A DNA stretch of 25,190 bases from JAAYZQ01 sp034428935 (lineage in GTDB: Bacteria > Chloroflexota > Anaerolineae > JAAYZQ01), in the NCBI GenBank assembly GCA_034428935.1, contig DAOUHB010000123.1, forward strand, positions 1 through 25,190, in the 5' to 3' direction. The translations under genes and the position numbers were made by a program. This document shows positions 6,321-13,721 of the stretch, piece by piece (the stretch's first letter is position 1; each line of letters begins with the position of its first letter). Below the pieces are notes generated by a model that was not told the origin of the DNA, ran no database searches, and worked only from the letters and a program-made list of their open reading frames with translations.

Positions 6321-6860
6321 TTACAGCCCGGCGCGCTCTATCACGTACAACAGGAAGACGATCAGGGCGCCCAGGGGAACGATAACGACCCAGTCGTTCA
6401 CCTTGAGGAGCTGTGGAAGGGTCAGGTCGCCAAAGCCGCCGCGTTTCAGGATGCCGTCTCGAGCGCGGGGATAGAGGACGGCAAAGAGCCAGGAACCAAG
6501 CAGGATGCCGGCCAGCCCGGCTACGGCAGCGTCCAGGTAGCCGTTGCCGATGGCGCCGGCAATGGTACCGGGACAATACCCCAGGAGCGCAAAGCCCAGG
6601 CCAAAGATCAGGCCCCCGATAGCGTTCTTGCCCCACGAGCCGGATTTCGGAGCGAGCTCGATCGAGCCCAGTCTCTTCATGAGGTGGATGCCGATCATGC
6701 CCGTCACCACGGCCGAGAGCATGATCTTGAGCACGGTAAAATCGGTCAGCAGCAACTGCCCGAGAATGACGTCGTACTTGGTCACGCCACCCTTTTGTAG
6801 CAGAAAGCCAAAGACGATACCAAACAGGAACCCCCAGGCCAGAGGCAGCTTGGTTTTCAT
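6321..6860 (-). CDS. YeeE/YedE half-transporter (DUF6691-type), thiosulfate/sulfur import
   Basis: A 179-residue membrane protein with about four to five segments, half the length of full YeeE. The key feature is GYCPGT (94-99), whose C96 corresponds to the cysteine-bearing loop of the YeeE thiosulfate transporter, where substrate is passed between conserved cysteines. This is the DUF6691 half; the gene upstream encodes the other half (GGCTSGHGISG). The two halves probably assemble into one permease. The frame is open ten codons further, but ATG 6860 has GGAG seven bases before it and matches family length. It is the last gene of the operon: its start lies 13 bases after the stop of the other half. 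Confidence 0.85.
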   Translation of the reverse strand: MKTKLPLAWGFLFGIVFGFLLQKGGVTKYDVILGQLLLTDFTVLKIMLSAVVTGMIGIHLMKRLGSIELAPKSGSWGKNAIGGLIFGLGFALLGYCPGTIAGAIGNGYLDAAVAGLAGILLGSWLFAVLYPRARDGILKRGGFGDLTLPQLLKVNDWVVIVPLGALIVFLLYVIERAGL

Positions 6861-6873
6861 CCGTTTTCTCCTC

Positions 6874-7392
6874 TCAGGCGACCAGGGCAAAGAGGAGCGC
6901 GGCCATCAAGATTCCGCCGACGAAAAAGCAGATGGCCGAGATCCAGCTCGACACGGCAAGCTGCATGGTGCCGCTGATGCCGTGCCCGCTGGTGCAGCCG
7001 CCGGCCCAACGCGAGCCCAGGCCCAGGAGAACGCCGCCCAGCAGGGCAGCGATCAGCCGGATCGGCACGTTCGTCCCGAAGGCGGCAGCCCACCGGGATG
7101 GAACCCACTGCCACTGGAAGTCGCCAGACAGAAGCGACGAAACCAGCGCCCCCACGACCATTCCTAAGACGAGCATCCACTGCCAGTCCACGGCCGGTTT
7201 CACCTCCTGGTAATAGGGCCGGGTCTCTACCTTTGGGCCGCGCAAGAGCTTCTCGATCATGCCGGCCGACCGGGCGAAGGAGGTGGAGCAGCCGATGGGC
7301 TTGTGGGAGATCAACCAGGTAAGCCAGCTCAGCACGCCGATGCCGATGCCCACCACATAGGGTGACCAGGTGGTCTCTGTCAACCAACTCAT
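6874..7392 (-). CDS. YeeE/YedE half-transporter (thiosulfate/sulfur permease)
   Basis: A 172-residue membrane protein with the YeeE motifs GCSTSF (34-39) and GGCTSGHGISG (131-141). C35 and C133 are the likely substrate-passing cysteines, and a further Cys is at 155. It pairs with the DUF6691 half downstream. Such split pairs (PmpA/PmpB-like) often stand beside persulfide dioxygenases and rhodaneses and are thought to move thiosulfate or sulfane sulfur. ATG 7392 overlaps the stop of the CstB-like gene as ATGA, implying translational coupling. The frame stays open for another 250 codons upstream, but that region is antisense-free coding sequence of the preceding gene in another frame, so the overlap start is the real one. 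Confidence 0.88.
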   Translation of the reverse strand: MSWLTETTWSPYVVGIGIGVLSWLTWLISHKPIGCSTSFARSAGMIEKLLRGPKVETRPYYQEVKPAVDWQWMLVLGMVVGALVSSLLSGDFQWQWVPSRWAAAFGTNVPIRLIAALLGGVLLGLGSRWAGGCTSGHGISGTMQLAVSSWISAICFFVGGILMAALLFALVA

Positions 7393-8849
7393 CGTCTGGA
7401 CCTCTGCCAGGATCTGAGAGCGGAGGGGCCGAGGGTGACGCTGAAAAAGCGCGACCCGTGCGGATTCTCGCAGACGTCGCACTGCCGGGCATAACCGGCG
7501 GCGCTGTAACCCGTCATCCCGCCGGCCACGTTGTGCACCTCGCGAAAGCCGTGCTGCTTGAGGATGCTGGCCGCCAGGCTGGACCGGTTCCCCGAGCTGC
7601 ACACTACAAAGGTGGGCTTGTCGGGGTCCAGCTCGGTGTAGCGGGTGCGCAGATCGGGGGCGGGGATGTTGACCGCGCCGTCGATGTGGCTGTCCTCGAA
7701 CTCGAGGGGGGCGCGCACGTCCACCAACACCATGTTGGAGGTGCCGGTGACCCTGTCGTGCAGGTCCTGGGCAGAGACCAGGTGGACGTCCTCGGTGCGG
7801 CGTCCGGCCATGGCCCAGGCGGCCATCCCGCCGTACAGGTAGGCGGCTGTGCAGTCCAGTCCCACGCGGTGGGCCCACAGGGCGGCGGTCTGGGCGTCCT
7901 CGTAATCCTCGGCTACGATCAAGATCTCCTCGTCCATGGGCAGCACCCACCCGGCAAAGGTCGGGAAATTGCCGGCCAGGTCGAGGCTCCAGGCGCCGGG
8001 CACGTGCAGGCTGGCATAGGCCGTATAGCTGCGCACGTCTACCACCGCCAGGTTCGGATCCTCCATGCGCTTGCGGAAGTCGTTGGGCCTCAGTTCCTCC
8101 AGCGAAGGCAGGTCGGCCAGCAGCGCCGGGCCACGACGGTTGATCTCGCTGCACCGCTCAAAGTGATCGGGGGCGGGGGGCATCTCGGACGTGAGCGAGT
8201 GGACAAAGCTCTCCCTGTCGAGTTGCAGTGCGGCGTTGTGGCGGCGCTCGTAGCCGATGGTGGACTGCCACTTGGATCCGATAGAGCGGCCGCAGAGCGA
8301 GCCGGCGCCGTGGGCGGGATAGACCTCCACGTGGTCGGGCAAGGGCAACAATTTCTGGTGCAGGCTGTCGTAGAGCTGCCCGGCCAGTTCTTTGGCCTGC
8401 TCGGGAAACAGGTCGGGCCGGCCCACGTCGCCTACAAAGAGCACGTCGCCCACAAAGACGCCGATAGGGCCATCGCCGCGGGACGTGTCGGTCACGACGT
8501 AGGAGACATGCTCGGGCGTGTGGCCGGGGGTTTCCAGCACGCGCAGTTGCACGTGTTCGAGCTCGAGCGTGTCGCCTTCGGCGAGGGGGACGTGGTCGAA
8601 CGTGCATTCAGCCGACCGCGGCGCATAGATCTTGGCGCCCGTCTGCCTGGCCAGATCCATGTGGCCGGACACGAAATCGGCGTGGAGATGGGTCTGCAGG
8701 ATGTGGGTGATGGTCATGCCCATCTCACGTGCCTGCTCGATATAGATGTCTACGTCACGCTGGGGGTCGACGATGGCACAGCTTGACTTGCCGGCCAGGA
8801 TGTAGGAGCTGTGGGCAACCTTGTTCAAGAAAAAGTGCTTTAACAGCAT
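7389..8849 (-). CDS. CstB-like persulfide dioxygenase / rhodanese fusion (MBL fold)
   Basis: A 486-residue protein in three parts. Residues 1-230 are an ETHE1/CstB-type metallo-beta-lactamase domain, with THLHADF (H54, H56, D58), H110 in ETPGH, D135 in FVGDVLF and H180 in YPAH as iron ligands. Residues 255-350 are a degenerate rhodanese with no catalytic Cys. Residues 360-455 are an active rhodanese with C417 in CSSGNRS. A tail with CDVC (C457, C460) follows. CstB-type enzymes oxidise low-molecular-weight persulfides and form thiosulfate. Start ATG 8849 has GAGAGG eight bases upstream. The gene leads an operon with both YeeE halves and faces a TauE exporter, which supports sulfide/persulfide detoxification. 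The CxxC tail may bind metal or relay sulfur. Confidence 0.9.
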   Translation of the reverse strand: MLLKHFFLNKVAHSSYILAGKSSCAIVDPQRDVDIYIEQAREMGMTITHILQTHLHADFVSGHMDLARQTGAKIYAPRSAECTFDHVPLAEGDTLELEHVQLRVLETPGHTPEHVSYVVTDTSRGDGPIGVFVGDVLFVGDVGRPDLFPEQAKELAGQLYDSLHQKLLPLPDHVEVYPAHGAGSLCGRSIGSKWQSTIGYERRHNAALQLDRESFVHSLTSEMPPAPDHFERCSEINRRGPALLADLPSLEELRPNDFRKRMEDPNLAVVDVRSYTAYASLHVPGAWSLDLAGNFPTFAGWVLPMDEEILIVAEDYEDAQTAALWAHRVGLDCTAAYLYGGMAAWAMAGRRTEDVHLVSAQDLHDRVTGTSNMVLVDVRAPLEFEDSHIDGAVNIPAPDLRTRYTELDPDKPTFVVCSSGNRSSLAASILKQHGFREVHNVAGGMTGYSAAGYARQCDVCENPHGSRFFSVTLGPSALRSWQRSRR

Positions 8850-8914
8850 AGCGCATACCTCTCTCGGCTTTTCTCGATGCGAGGCGCCGCGCTGCTGTCA
8901 ACGCACCTGCCGTC

Positions 8915-8943
8915 ATTATACTCCCAGGCCACGGGTACTGCAA
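8915..8943 (-). promoter_or_regulatory. Sigma-70 promoter of the sulfur operon
   Basis: Read on the minus strand: TTGCAG (8938-8943), a 17-bp spacer and a perfect TATAAT (8915-8920). The expected start is near 8908, about 60 bases before the ATG at 8849. An inverted repeat overlaps the upstream edge of the -35. Confidence 0.65.
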
Positions 8944-8956
8944 GTGGGCCCCACTT
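8942..8956. promoter_or_regulatory. Inverted repeat AAGTGGG-C-CCCACTT, candidate operator of the sulfur operon
   Basis: A perfect 7-1-7 inverted repeat sits directly upstream of, and two bases into, the -35 of the sulfur operon promoter. That position fits an activator or a repressor. It is G/C-rich, as in CsoR/CstR-type sites, but CstR sites are longer, so the regulator is unknown. No regulator gene is in the module. Confidence 0.4.
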
Positions 8957-9142
8957 CGCGGCACTTTCGCCGGGGTGGAGGTCGGAGGTGCCAAAGGCGC
9001 GGGACGACCTGCAGAACCAGAATATTTCTTCCCGACCTGTCGATTTTCGGCAGCGGGATTCGACAACATGATGAACAATCGCGTGTTCGGGGCGTGCTCA
9101 GCGCGTTCCGTGTGACGTATCTTGGTGAAAGGGAGGTTCTCT

Positions 9143-9973
9143 ATGCCAACAACCACTTCCAGGGATGGCACGACCATCGCCTTTGAACGATCCGGTCATG
9201 GACCGGCGCTCATCCTCGTGGACGGGGCGCTTATGCATCGTGCGCTGGACGAGGCAGCGGGACAACTGGTCGAGCTGTTGGCCCCGCACCTGACCGTGTT
9301 GCGCTACGATCGGCGGGGACGAGGCGAGAGCACGGACAGGCAGCCTTTTGCCCTGCAGCGCGAAATCGAGGATATCGAAGCTCTCATCGGCGAGGCGGGC
9401 GGCTCCGCGTCCTTGTATGGCATCTCCTCGGGCGCAGCGCTGGCCATGGAAGCGGCCATTGCCCTTCCGGGCAAGGTCGAGAAGCTCGTCATGTACGAAG
9501 CTCCGTACAACTCGGAGGAGACTGCCCGGGAGGCGTGGCGGGAGTACAGAAGGCGGCTCGAAGAGCTGCTGGCTGCCGGCCGCCGGGGTAATGCGGTGGT
9601 GCTCTTTGCCATGCTGGTGGGCATGCCCGCCGAGCAGGCCGACGAGATGCGCCGGATGCCCACGTGGCCGGCATGGGAGGCCGTGGCGCCCACCCTGGCC
9701 TATGACGCCGCGGCACTCGGAGAAGACGCCTCGGTGCCGGTCGAGCGGGCACGCCGGGTTGCGATGCCGGCGCTGATCATGGCCGGCGGCGAGACCTATC
9801 CATTCATGCATGACACGGCGAGGGCCCTGGCCGCCGCCATGCCTCACGCCGAGTACCGCGTTCTGGAAGGCCAGACCCACGAGGTCTCGCCCGAGGCGCT
9901 GGCACCGGTGTTGATCGAGTTCTTGACCGCGCAACCGGCAGCGGTTGGCGCAGCATACTTGACAAAAGACTGA
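9143..9973 (+). CDS. Alpha/beta hydrolase
   Basis: A 276-residue alpha/beta-hydrolase-fold protein. The nucleophile elbow is YGISSGA (G93-I-S95-S-G97), and H246 in EGQTHEVSP is the catalytic His. The acid is probably E217 in AGGETYP or a nearby Asp. RYDRRGRGES (54-63) is the oxyanion-region motif common in epoxide-hydrolase/haloperoxidase-like members. ATG 9143 has GGGAGG six bases upstream; an in-frame TTG at 9122 was rejected. The DHFR-like gene follows after 12 bases, so the two are probably co-transcribed. This pairing occurs in poorly characterised stress or antibiotic-tolerance loci. Substrate unknown. Confidence 0.85.
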   Translation: MPTTTSRDGTTIAFERSGHGPALILVDGALMHRALDEAAGQLVELLAPHLTVLRYDRRGRGESTDRQPFALQREIEDIEALIGEAGGSASLYGISSGAALAMEAAIALPGKVEKLVMYEAPYNSEETAREAWREYRRRLEELLAAGRRGNAVVLFAMLVGMPAEQADEMRRMPTWPAWEAVAPTLAYDAAALGEDASVPVERARRVAMPALIMAGGETYPFMHDTARALAAAMPHAEYRVLEGQTHEVSPEALAPVLIEFLTAQPAAVGAAYLTKD

Positions 9974-9985
9974 AAGGAAGATCCG

Positions 9986-10594
9986 ATGCGAAAGCTAAAG
10001 GTTCTGAACCACTTGACGCTCGATGGCGTGATGCAGGCGCCGGGCGGCCCGGACGAGGACCGTCGTGGCGGCTTCCAGTACGGCGGCTGGGCGCAGCCCA
10101 ACAACGATTCAGTCATGGGCAAGTTCATGGGCAAGGGGATGGCCAGGGGTGCCGATCTGCTCCTGGGCCGGTGGACCTACGAGAACTGGGCTGACTACTG
10201 GCCCAAACAGAAGGACGACAATCCCTTTACCACCGTGCTAAACAACTCGCAAAAGTACGTGGTGTCGCGGACGCTGGAGGAGCCCCTGCCGTGGGTCAAC
10301 TCCAAACTCCTCAAGGGCGACGCGGCCGAGGCCGTCGCCAGGCTCAAGGAGCAGACGGGCAAGGATCTCCTGGTGATGGGTAGCGGGCAGCTCATCCAGT
10401 CCCTCATGCGTCACAATCTCATCGACGAGTTCATGCTCATGATCCATCCCCTGGTTCTGGGTACGGGCCGGCGTATGTTTGCCGACGAGGGTCACTACGC
10501 TGCCCTACGGCTCGTCGATTCGATCACCACAACCACGGGTGTGATCATTGCCACCTACCGGCCGGCCGAGCCGCCGGCGGGCAGGTCAACCTGA
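9986..10594 (+). CDS. Dihydrofolate reductase family protein (RibD C-terminal domain-like)
   Basis: A 202-residue protein beginning MRKLKVLNHLTLDGV, the first strand and loop of the DHFR/RibD-C fold. GKDLLVMGSGQLIQSL (about 131-146) is the nucleotide-binding GxGx region, followed by DEFMLMIHPLVLGTGRRMF (153-171), the family's most conserved stretch. Members probably reduce a pterin- or pyrimidine-like compound with NADPH, but the single-domain versions have no assigned reaction. They differ from true FolA, and no riboflavin genes are nearby. The start has AAGGAAG five bases upstream. The gene is 12 bases after the hydrolase, and a separate promoter follows it at 10612. Confidence 0.88.
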   Translation: MRKLKVLNHLTLDGVMQAPGGPDEDRRGGFQYGGWAQPNNDSVMGKFMGKGMARGADLLLGRWTYENWADYWPKQKDDNPFTTVLNNSQKYVVSRTLEEPLPWVNSKLLKGDAAEAVARLKEQTGKDLLVMGSGQLIQSLMRHNLIDEFMLMIHPLVLGTGRRMFADEGHYAALRLVDSITTTTGVIIATYRPAEPPAGRST

Positions 10595-10611
10595 CGTTCG
10601 CCCGGGGTTGT

Positions 10612-10640
10612 TTGACAGATAAAAGTTCCAGGTGTATGAT
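10612..10640 (+). promoter_or_regulatory. Near-consensus sigma-70 promoter
   Basis: Perfect TTGACA (10612-10617), a 17-bp spacer and TATGAT (10635-10640). The expected start is near 10647, about 36 bases before ATG 10683. It serves the small membrane-protein gene and possibly the one after it. Confidence 0.7.
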
Positions 10641-10682
10641 CCTCATCGGGGCCCAGGCGAGTGGGTCTCCGGGAGGTGAGAG

Positions 10683-11153
10683 ATGCATGCTCAGGTGCGT
10701 GTGCAGCCCTGGTGGGCGGCCCTCGTGGTGTGGGGTGTTGTCAACGCCGTCAACCTCTTGCAGACAGCAGGCTTCCTTTCACGGATCTATACCGGGAGCA
10801 GGACCATCAACCACGTGTTGGGCGGCGTGATCGTTGCCCTGGCAGTCCCGTCGGCCGTCGCCCTCGTCGCCTTGTTGCACGCGGACGCCGGCTGGCGGCA
10901 GTGGGTGGGGCCGGCGGTGTTTCTCGCCTTTGTGGCGCTGATGCTCGCCGTCGAATACCTCTGGCCCGTCGAGTTCCGATCACCGGCGCGCTACAGCATC
11001 CTCGTGCCCTACCTCCTGCTTTTCTTTGGCGCCATCCTGCTCATGGGCCTGCCCATGTTTCGCATGGACCGCGGCCTGTGGCTCGTCACGGTCGTGACGA
11101 CGGTCTTGCTGCTCGGGTCCATGGTCATCGCCATGCGCGCGGGTGTCGGGTGA
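10683..11153 (+). CDS. Four-helix membrane protein of unknown function
   Basis: A 156-residue protein with four clear hydrophobic segments (about 10-30, 45-65, 75-92, 102-120) and a fifth near 130-150. GGGAGG stands six bases before ATG 10683, and a near-consensus promoter lies 43 bases upstream of the gene. The motif YTGSRTINHVLGG between helices 1 and 2 may help find relatives. I do not recognise a family. The next gene, also a membrane protein, starts 69 bases on. Confidence 0.75.
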   Translation: MHAQVRVQPWWAALVVWGVVNAVNLLQTAGFLSRIYTGSRTINHVLGGVIVALAVPSAVALVALLHADAGWRQWVGPAVFLAFVALMLAVEYLWPVEFRSPARYSILVPYLLLFFGAILLMGLPMFRMDRGLWLVTVVTTVLLLGSMVIAMRAGVG

Positions 11154-11222
11154 GGCTGCGCTGAGAAATGGTGGCTCCTTGTATGGCTTAACGCTGAATA
11201 GAGCCGGGAGACAAGAAACACA

Positions 11223-12038
11223 ATGACCCAAATCCTCAAGGACGAGACCACGAACCTCGGCTGGAAAGGGCTTTACCGGGCCGGCGGCATTGCTGCGCTG
11301 CTCGCCGGCGTGCTCTTTCGGCGGAACATTGCCGCGGAAATTGGGCTTTTCGTTCAGCACGAATCGCCGGCCGGTGCAGGCGACTGGTTCGCCCTCCTGC
11401 AGGACAACCGGCTCCTGGGGCTCGTTCATCTCAACATCCTGGACGTCGTGAACTATGCCCTGCTGGCCTTGATGTTTCTGGCTCTGCTTGCTGTGCTCCG
11501 TCCGGCCAACAAGAGCGCCATGGCCATCGCCGCGGCCCTTGGCTTCCTGGGAATTGCGGTGTACCTGGCCTCGAACACGGCGCTCTCTATGCTTTCCCTC
11601 AGCAATCAGTACGCAGCCGCCACGTCCGAGGCGCAGCGGGCCTATCTGCTGGGAGCGGGAGAAGCGATGCTGGCCATCAGCCGTTTTGCCAGCGCCGGCG
11701 CTCCCGGTAGTGCGGGTTACCTCAGCCTGCTCCTCGTCGCCGCTGCCGGCCTGATCACCTCGCTTGTCATGCTGCGTAGCCGTGCCTTCAACCGGGCCAC
11801 AGCGTACGTCGGCATTGTGGCAGCTGCCCTAGACCTGGCGTACTGCATCGCCTATCTATTCCTGCCCGGGGTAGAGATGTTGCCTGTCTTTTTCATACCG
11901 GCTGCCGGTCTCCTCTTGATGGTCTGGCACATTCTGATCGGCTGGCGTCTCCTCCGGTTGGGGAAGGCCGTTCCGAGCAGCCCTGGGCTGGGAGATCGTT
12001 CGAAAGGAAAACCAACCGCCGGCCTTTTCACGACCTGA
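11223..12038 (+). CDS. Multi-pass membrane protein, possibly DUF4386-like
   Basis: A 271-residue protein with about six to seven hydrophobic segments and a short polar N-terminus (MTQILKDETTNLGWKGLYRA). A large loop around 40-60 precedes DNRLLGLVHLNILDVVNYAL, and the end is hydrophilic (SSPGLGDRSKGKP). The layout (Asn-Arg-Leu-x-Gly near helix 2, then a Leu/Ala-rich bundle) resembles DUF4386-type proteins, whose function is unknown; this is a loose resemblance. ATG 11223 has GGGAG upstream. No promoter of its own was found; it may be read from the promoter at 10612. Confidence 0.65.
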   Translation: MTQILKDETTNLGWKGLYRAGGIAALLAGVLFRRNIAAEIGLFVQHESPAGAGDWFALLQDNRLLGLVHLNILDVVNYALLALMFLALLAVLRPANKSAMAIAAALGFLGIAVYLASNTALSMLSLSNQYAAATSEAQRAYLLGAGEAMLAISRFASAGAPGSAGYLSLLLVAAAGLITSLVMLRSRAFNRATAYVGIVAAALDLAYCIAYLFLPGVEMLPVFFIPAAGLLLMVWHILIGWRLLRLGKAVPSSPGLGDRSKGKPTAGLFTT

Positions 12039-12278
12039 GTCGCCCTCCGGGCCACGACACCGATATTGCCAATACGCGCATAGCCTCACAATCCCTCATC
12101 ATCATTGGACGTTTCGTTGGCTCCGCACGGCTCAGAAGCGGTAACAAGCAAAGCCGCCAGGTGATCAACAGCCCTGGCAGCCCCAGCCGGCTCCGCCAAG
12201 CAGGCCGGCGGACTACGCTTCCGACTGGGCCGGGCACGAGTGCCGGCACGTCGTCGCCGCGTGGGCCAACGTCTCCGT

Positions 12279-12307
12279 TTGACAAACGGGCGTTCCGGGT
12301 GCATAAT
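12279..12307 (+). promoter_or_regulatory. Near-consensus promoter of the symporter-PHP operon
   Basis: Perfect TTGACA (12279-12284), a 17-bp spacer and CATAAT (12302-12307). The expected start is near 12314, leaving a leader of about 88 bases before ATG 12402. Confidence 0.7.
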
Positions 12308-12327
12308 GAGAGCGCCCGTGAAACCTG

Positions 12328-12344
12328 GCGCACGCGCAGTGCGC
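12328..12344. promoter_or_regulatory. Inverted repeat GCGCAC-N5-GTGCGC in the symporter leader
   Basis: A perfect 6-5-6 inverted repeat lies about 15-30 bases after the predicted transcription start of the symporter operon. It could be an operator at which a bound repressor blocks transcription, or an RNA hairpin. No regulator gene belongs to this two-gene operon. Confidence 0.35.
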
Positions 12345-12401
12345 AATAGCGCTCATCATGCCTGACGCTCTCGTACACGTGCCTGAAACGGAGGAGCCAC
12401 G

Positions 12402-13718
12402 ATGAAGACGGCCGAATCACTCAAGAAGTCCTTCAACTATGCCATCGGTATGTTTGGAACCTCCATTCCGATCAACATGCTCAAGACGTACGCAGCCATC
12501 TACTATGTTGACCGGTTGGGAATGACCACCGTCCAGATGGCGACCATTCTCCTGATCTATACCTTTATCGACGCCCTCGACAACCCGGTATATGGTTTCC
12601 TCTCGGACCGGACACGCACCCGCTGGGGGAGGCGCCGGCCCTGGCTGGTCATCGGCACGCCGCTGCTGATCCTGGCCTTCATCGCCTTCTATTCGCCGCC
12701 GGCCTTCCTGGCGGGCGAGAACCTGTTCGGCTATGCAGCGCTGTTCTACATCCTGACCGGCACGCTGGATTCGGTCATCAATGCCAATTATGGGGCGCTC
12801 TTCCCCGAGCTGTTTCGCACGGATTCCAGCCGCGCCTCGACGAACGCCATGCGCCAGGCGTTCCAACTGGTGGCCATGATCATCAGCATCGCCCTCACGC
12901 CCATGGTGACCAGCGCCATCGGCTTCCAGACGACGGCCATCATCTACGGCATCCTGGGCGGCGTCGTCATCCTCTACATGAGCCTCACCTCCCGTGAGGT
13001 CCGGATGGAGGTCGACGAGAACAAGCCCGAGCTGTGGAACAGCCTGAAGGACCTGTTCAAGAACCGCAAGTTCTGGATGGCCGGGCTGGCCAATGCCTTT
13101 TACAGCGCGGCCATGTCCCTTGTGCTGGCCTCCATGCCGTTCTTTGTCAAGTACACCTTGCAGCTTGGCGACAGCCAGGCGACGTTCCTCTTTGCGGCGG
13201 TGCTGCTCATCGCCATCGGCTGCGTCGCCGTCTGGGCGCGGCTGGTGCGCCGGTTCTCACTGATTCCGGTGTGGCGGACGGCGCTCATCACCCTGGCCGT
13301 CGCCTTTGTTCCCCTCTACTTTGCCAACTCGCTGCCCACCGCCATGGTCGCCAGCGCCCTGGTGGGCTTTGGCTTCGCGGGGGTCATCACCACCATGGAT
13401 CTCATCGGCGCCAGGATCATGGACGAGGACACCCGGAAGCACAACGTGCGGCGTGAGGGGATCATCTCCAACGCGCTCGGTTTTATGAACCGCCTGAACG
13501 GCCTGTTCACCAGCGCCGCCTTTTTCCTGGTCTCTATCCTCTTTGGCTTCGTGAGCGGCGACAACCCGGGCCCCGAGCCCCACAACGCGGCTCGCTTCCT
13601 GCTGACCGTCTTTCCGCCGGTGTTGATGGTCATCAGCTTTGCCTTTTCCTTCCTGATCAACTTCCCGGAGGAAAAGGCCGCACCGGCGGTGCCCGAGCCT
13701 GTCGCGGGGCTGGAGTGA
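12402..13718 (+). CDS. GPH-family (MelB-like) sugar:cation symporter, MFS
   Basis: A 438-residue, twelve-helix transporter. The DALDNP motif (57-62) after helix 2 and SDRTRTRWGRRRPW (68-81) before helix 3 are the signature of the glycoside-pentoside-hexuronide:cation symporters (MFS_2). GPH proteins import disaccharides, glycosides or uronides with Na+ or H+. ATG 12402 has GGAGGAG five bases upstream. It is the first gene of an operon: the PHP hydrolase starts four bases after its stop. The pairing suggests import of an ester- or phosphate-bearing glycoside that the hydrolase then cleaves. The substrate is not readable from the sequence. Confidence 0.9.
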   Translation: MKTAESLKKSFNYAIGMFGTSIPINMLKTYAAIYYVDRLGMTTVQMATILLIYTFIDALDNPVYGFLSDRTRTRWGRRRPWLVIGTPLLILAFIAFYSPPAFLAGENLFGYAALFYILTGTLDSVINANYGALFPELFRTDSSRASTNAMRQAFQLVAMIISIALTPMVTSAIGFQTTAIIYGILGGVVILYMSLTSREVRMEVDENKPELWNSLKDLFKNRKFWMAGLANAFYSAAMSLVLASMPFFVKYTLQLGDSQATFLFAAVLLIAIGCVAVWARLVRRFSLIPVWRTALITLAVAFVPLYFANSLPTAMVASALVGFGFAGVITTMDLIGARIMDEDTRKHNVRREGIISNALGFMNRLNGLFTSAAFFLVSILFGFVSGDNPGPEPHNAARFLLTVFPPVLMVISFAFSFLINFPEEKAAPAVPEPVAGLE

Positions 13719-13721
13719 GCC

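Larger units (their letters stand above)
8850..9142. other. Divergent intergenic region of 293 bases
   Basis: It holds the minus-strand sulfur promoter (8915-8943) and the palindrome at 8942-8956. For the plus-strand hydrolase I found only the ribosome site GGGAGG just before ATG 9143 and no convincing -35/-10 pair. There is no small gene that I can support. Confidence 0.5.
12039..12401 (+). other. 363-base gap: promoter, leader hairpin, no gene
   Basis: Short frames here on both strands lack codon bias, ribosome sites or family resemblance. The right half contains a strong promoter (12279-12307) and an inverted repeat (12328-12344) just after the expected transcription start. I see nothing in 12039-12270. 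Confidence 0.5.

Noticed and set aside
6874..8154. A 426-residue minus-strand frame
   Set aside because: Only the part from 7392 is the YeeE half. The rest is the other-frame shadow of the CstB-like gene.
7362..8786. A 474-residue plus-strand frame
   Set aside because: It is antisense to the CstB-like gene, Gly/Val/His-rich and without family features, an effect of high G/C content.
12028..12420. Minus-strand frames in the gap before the symporter
   Set aside because: No codon bias, no ribosome site and no recognisable motif. They cross the symporter promoter.
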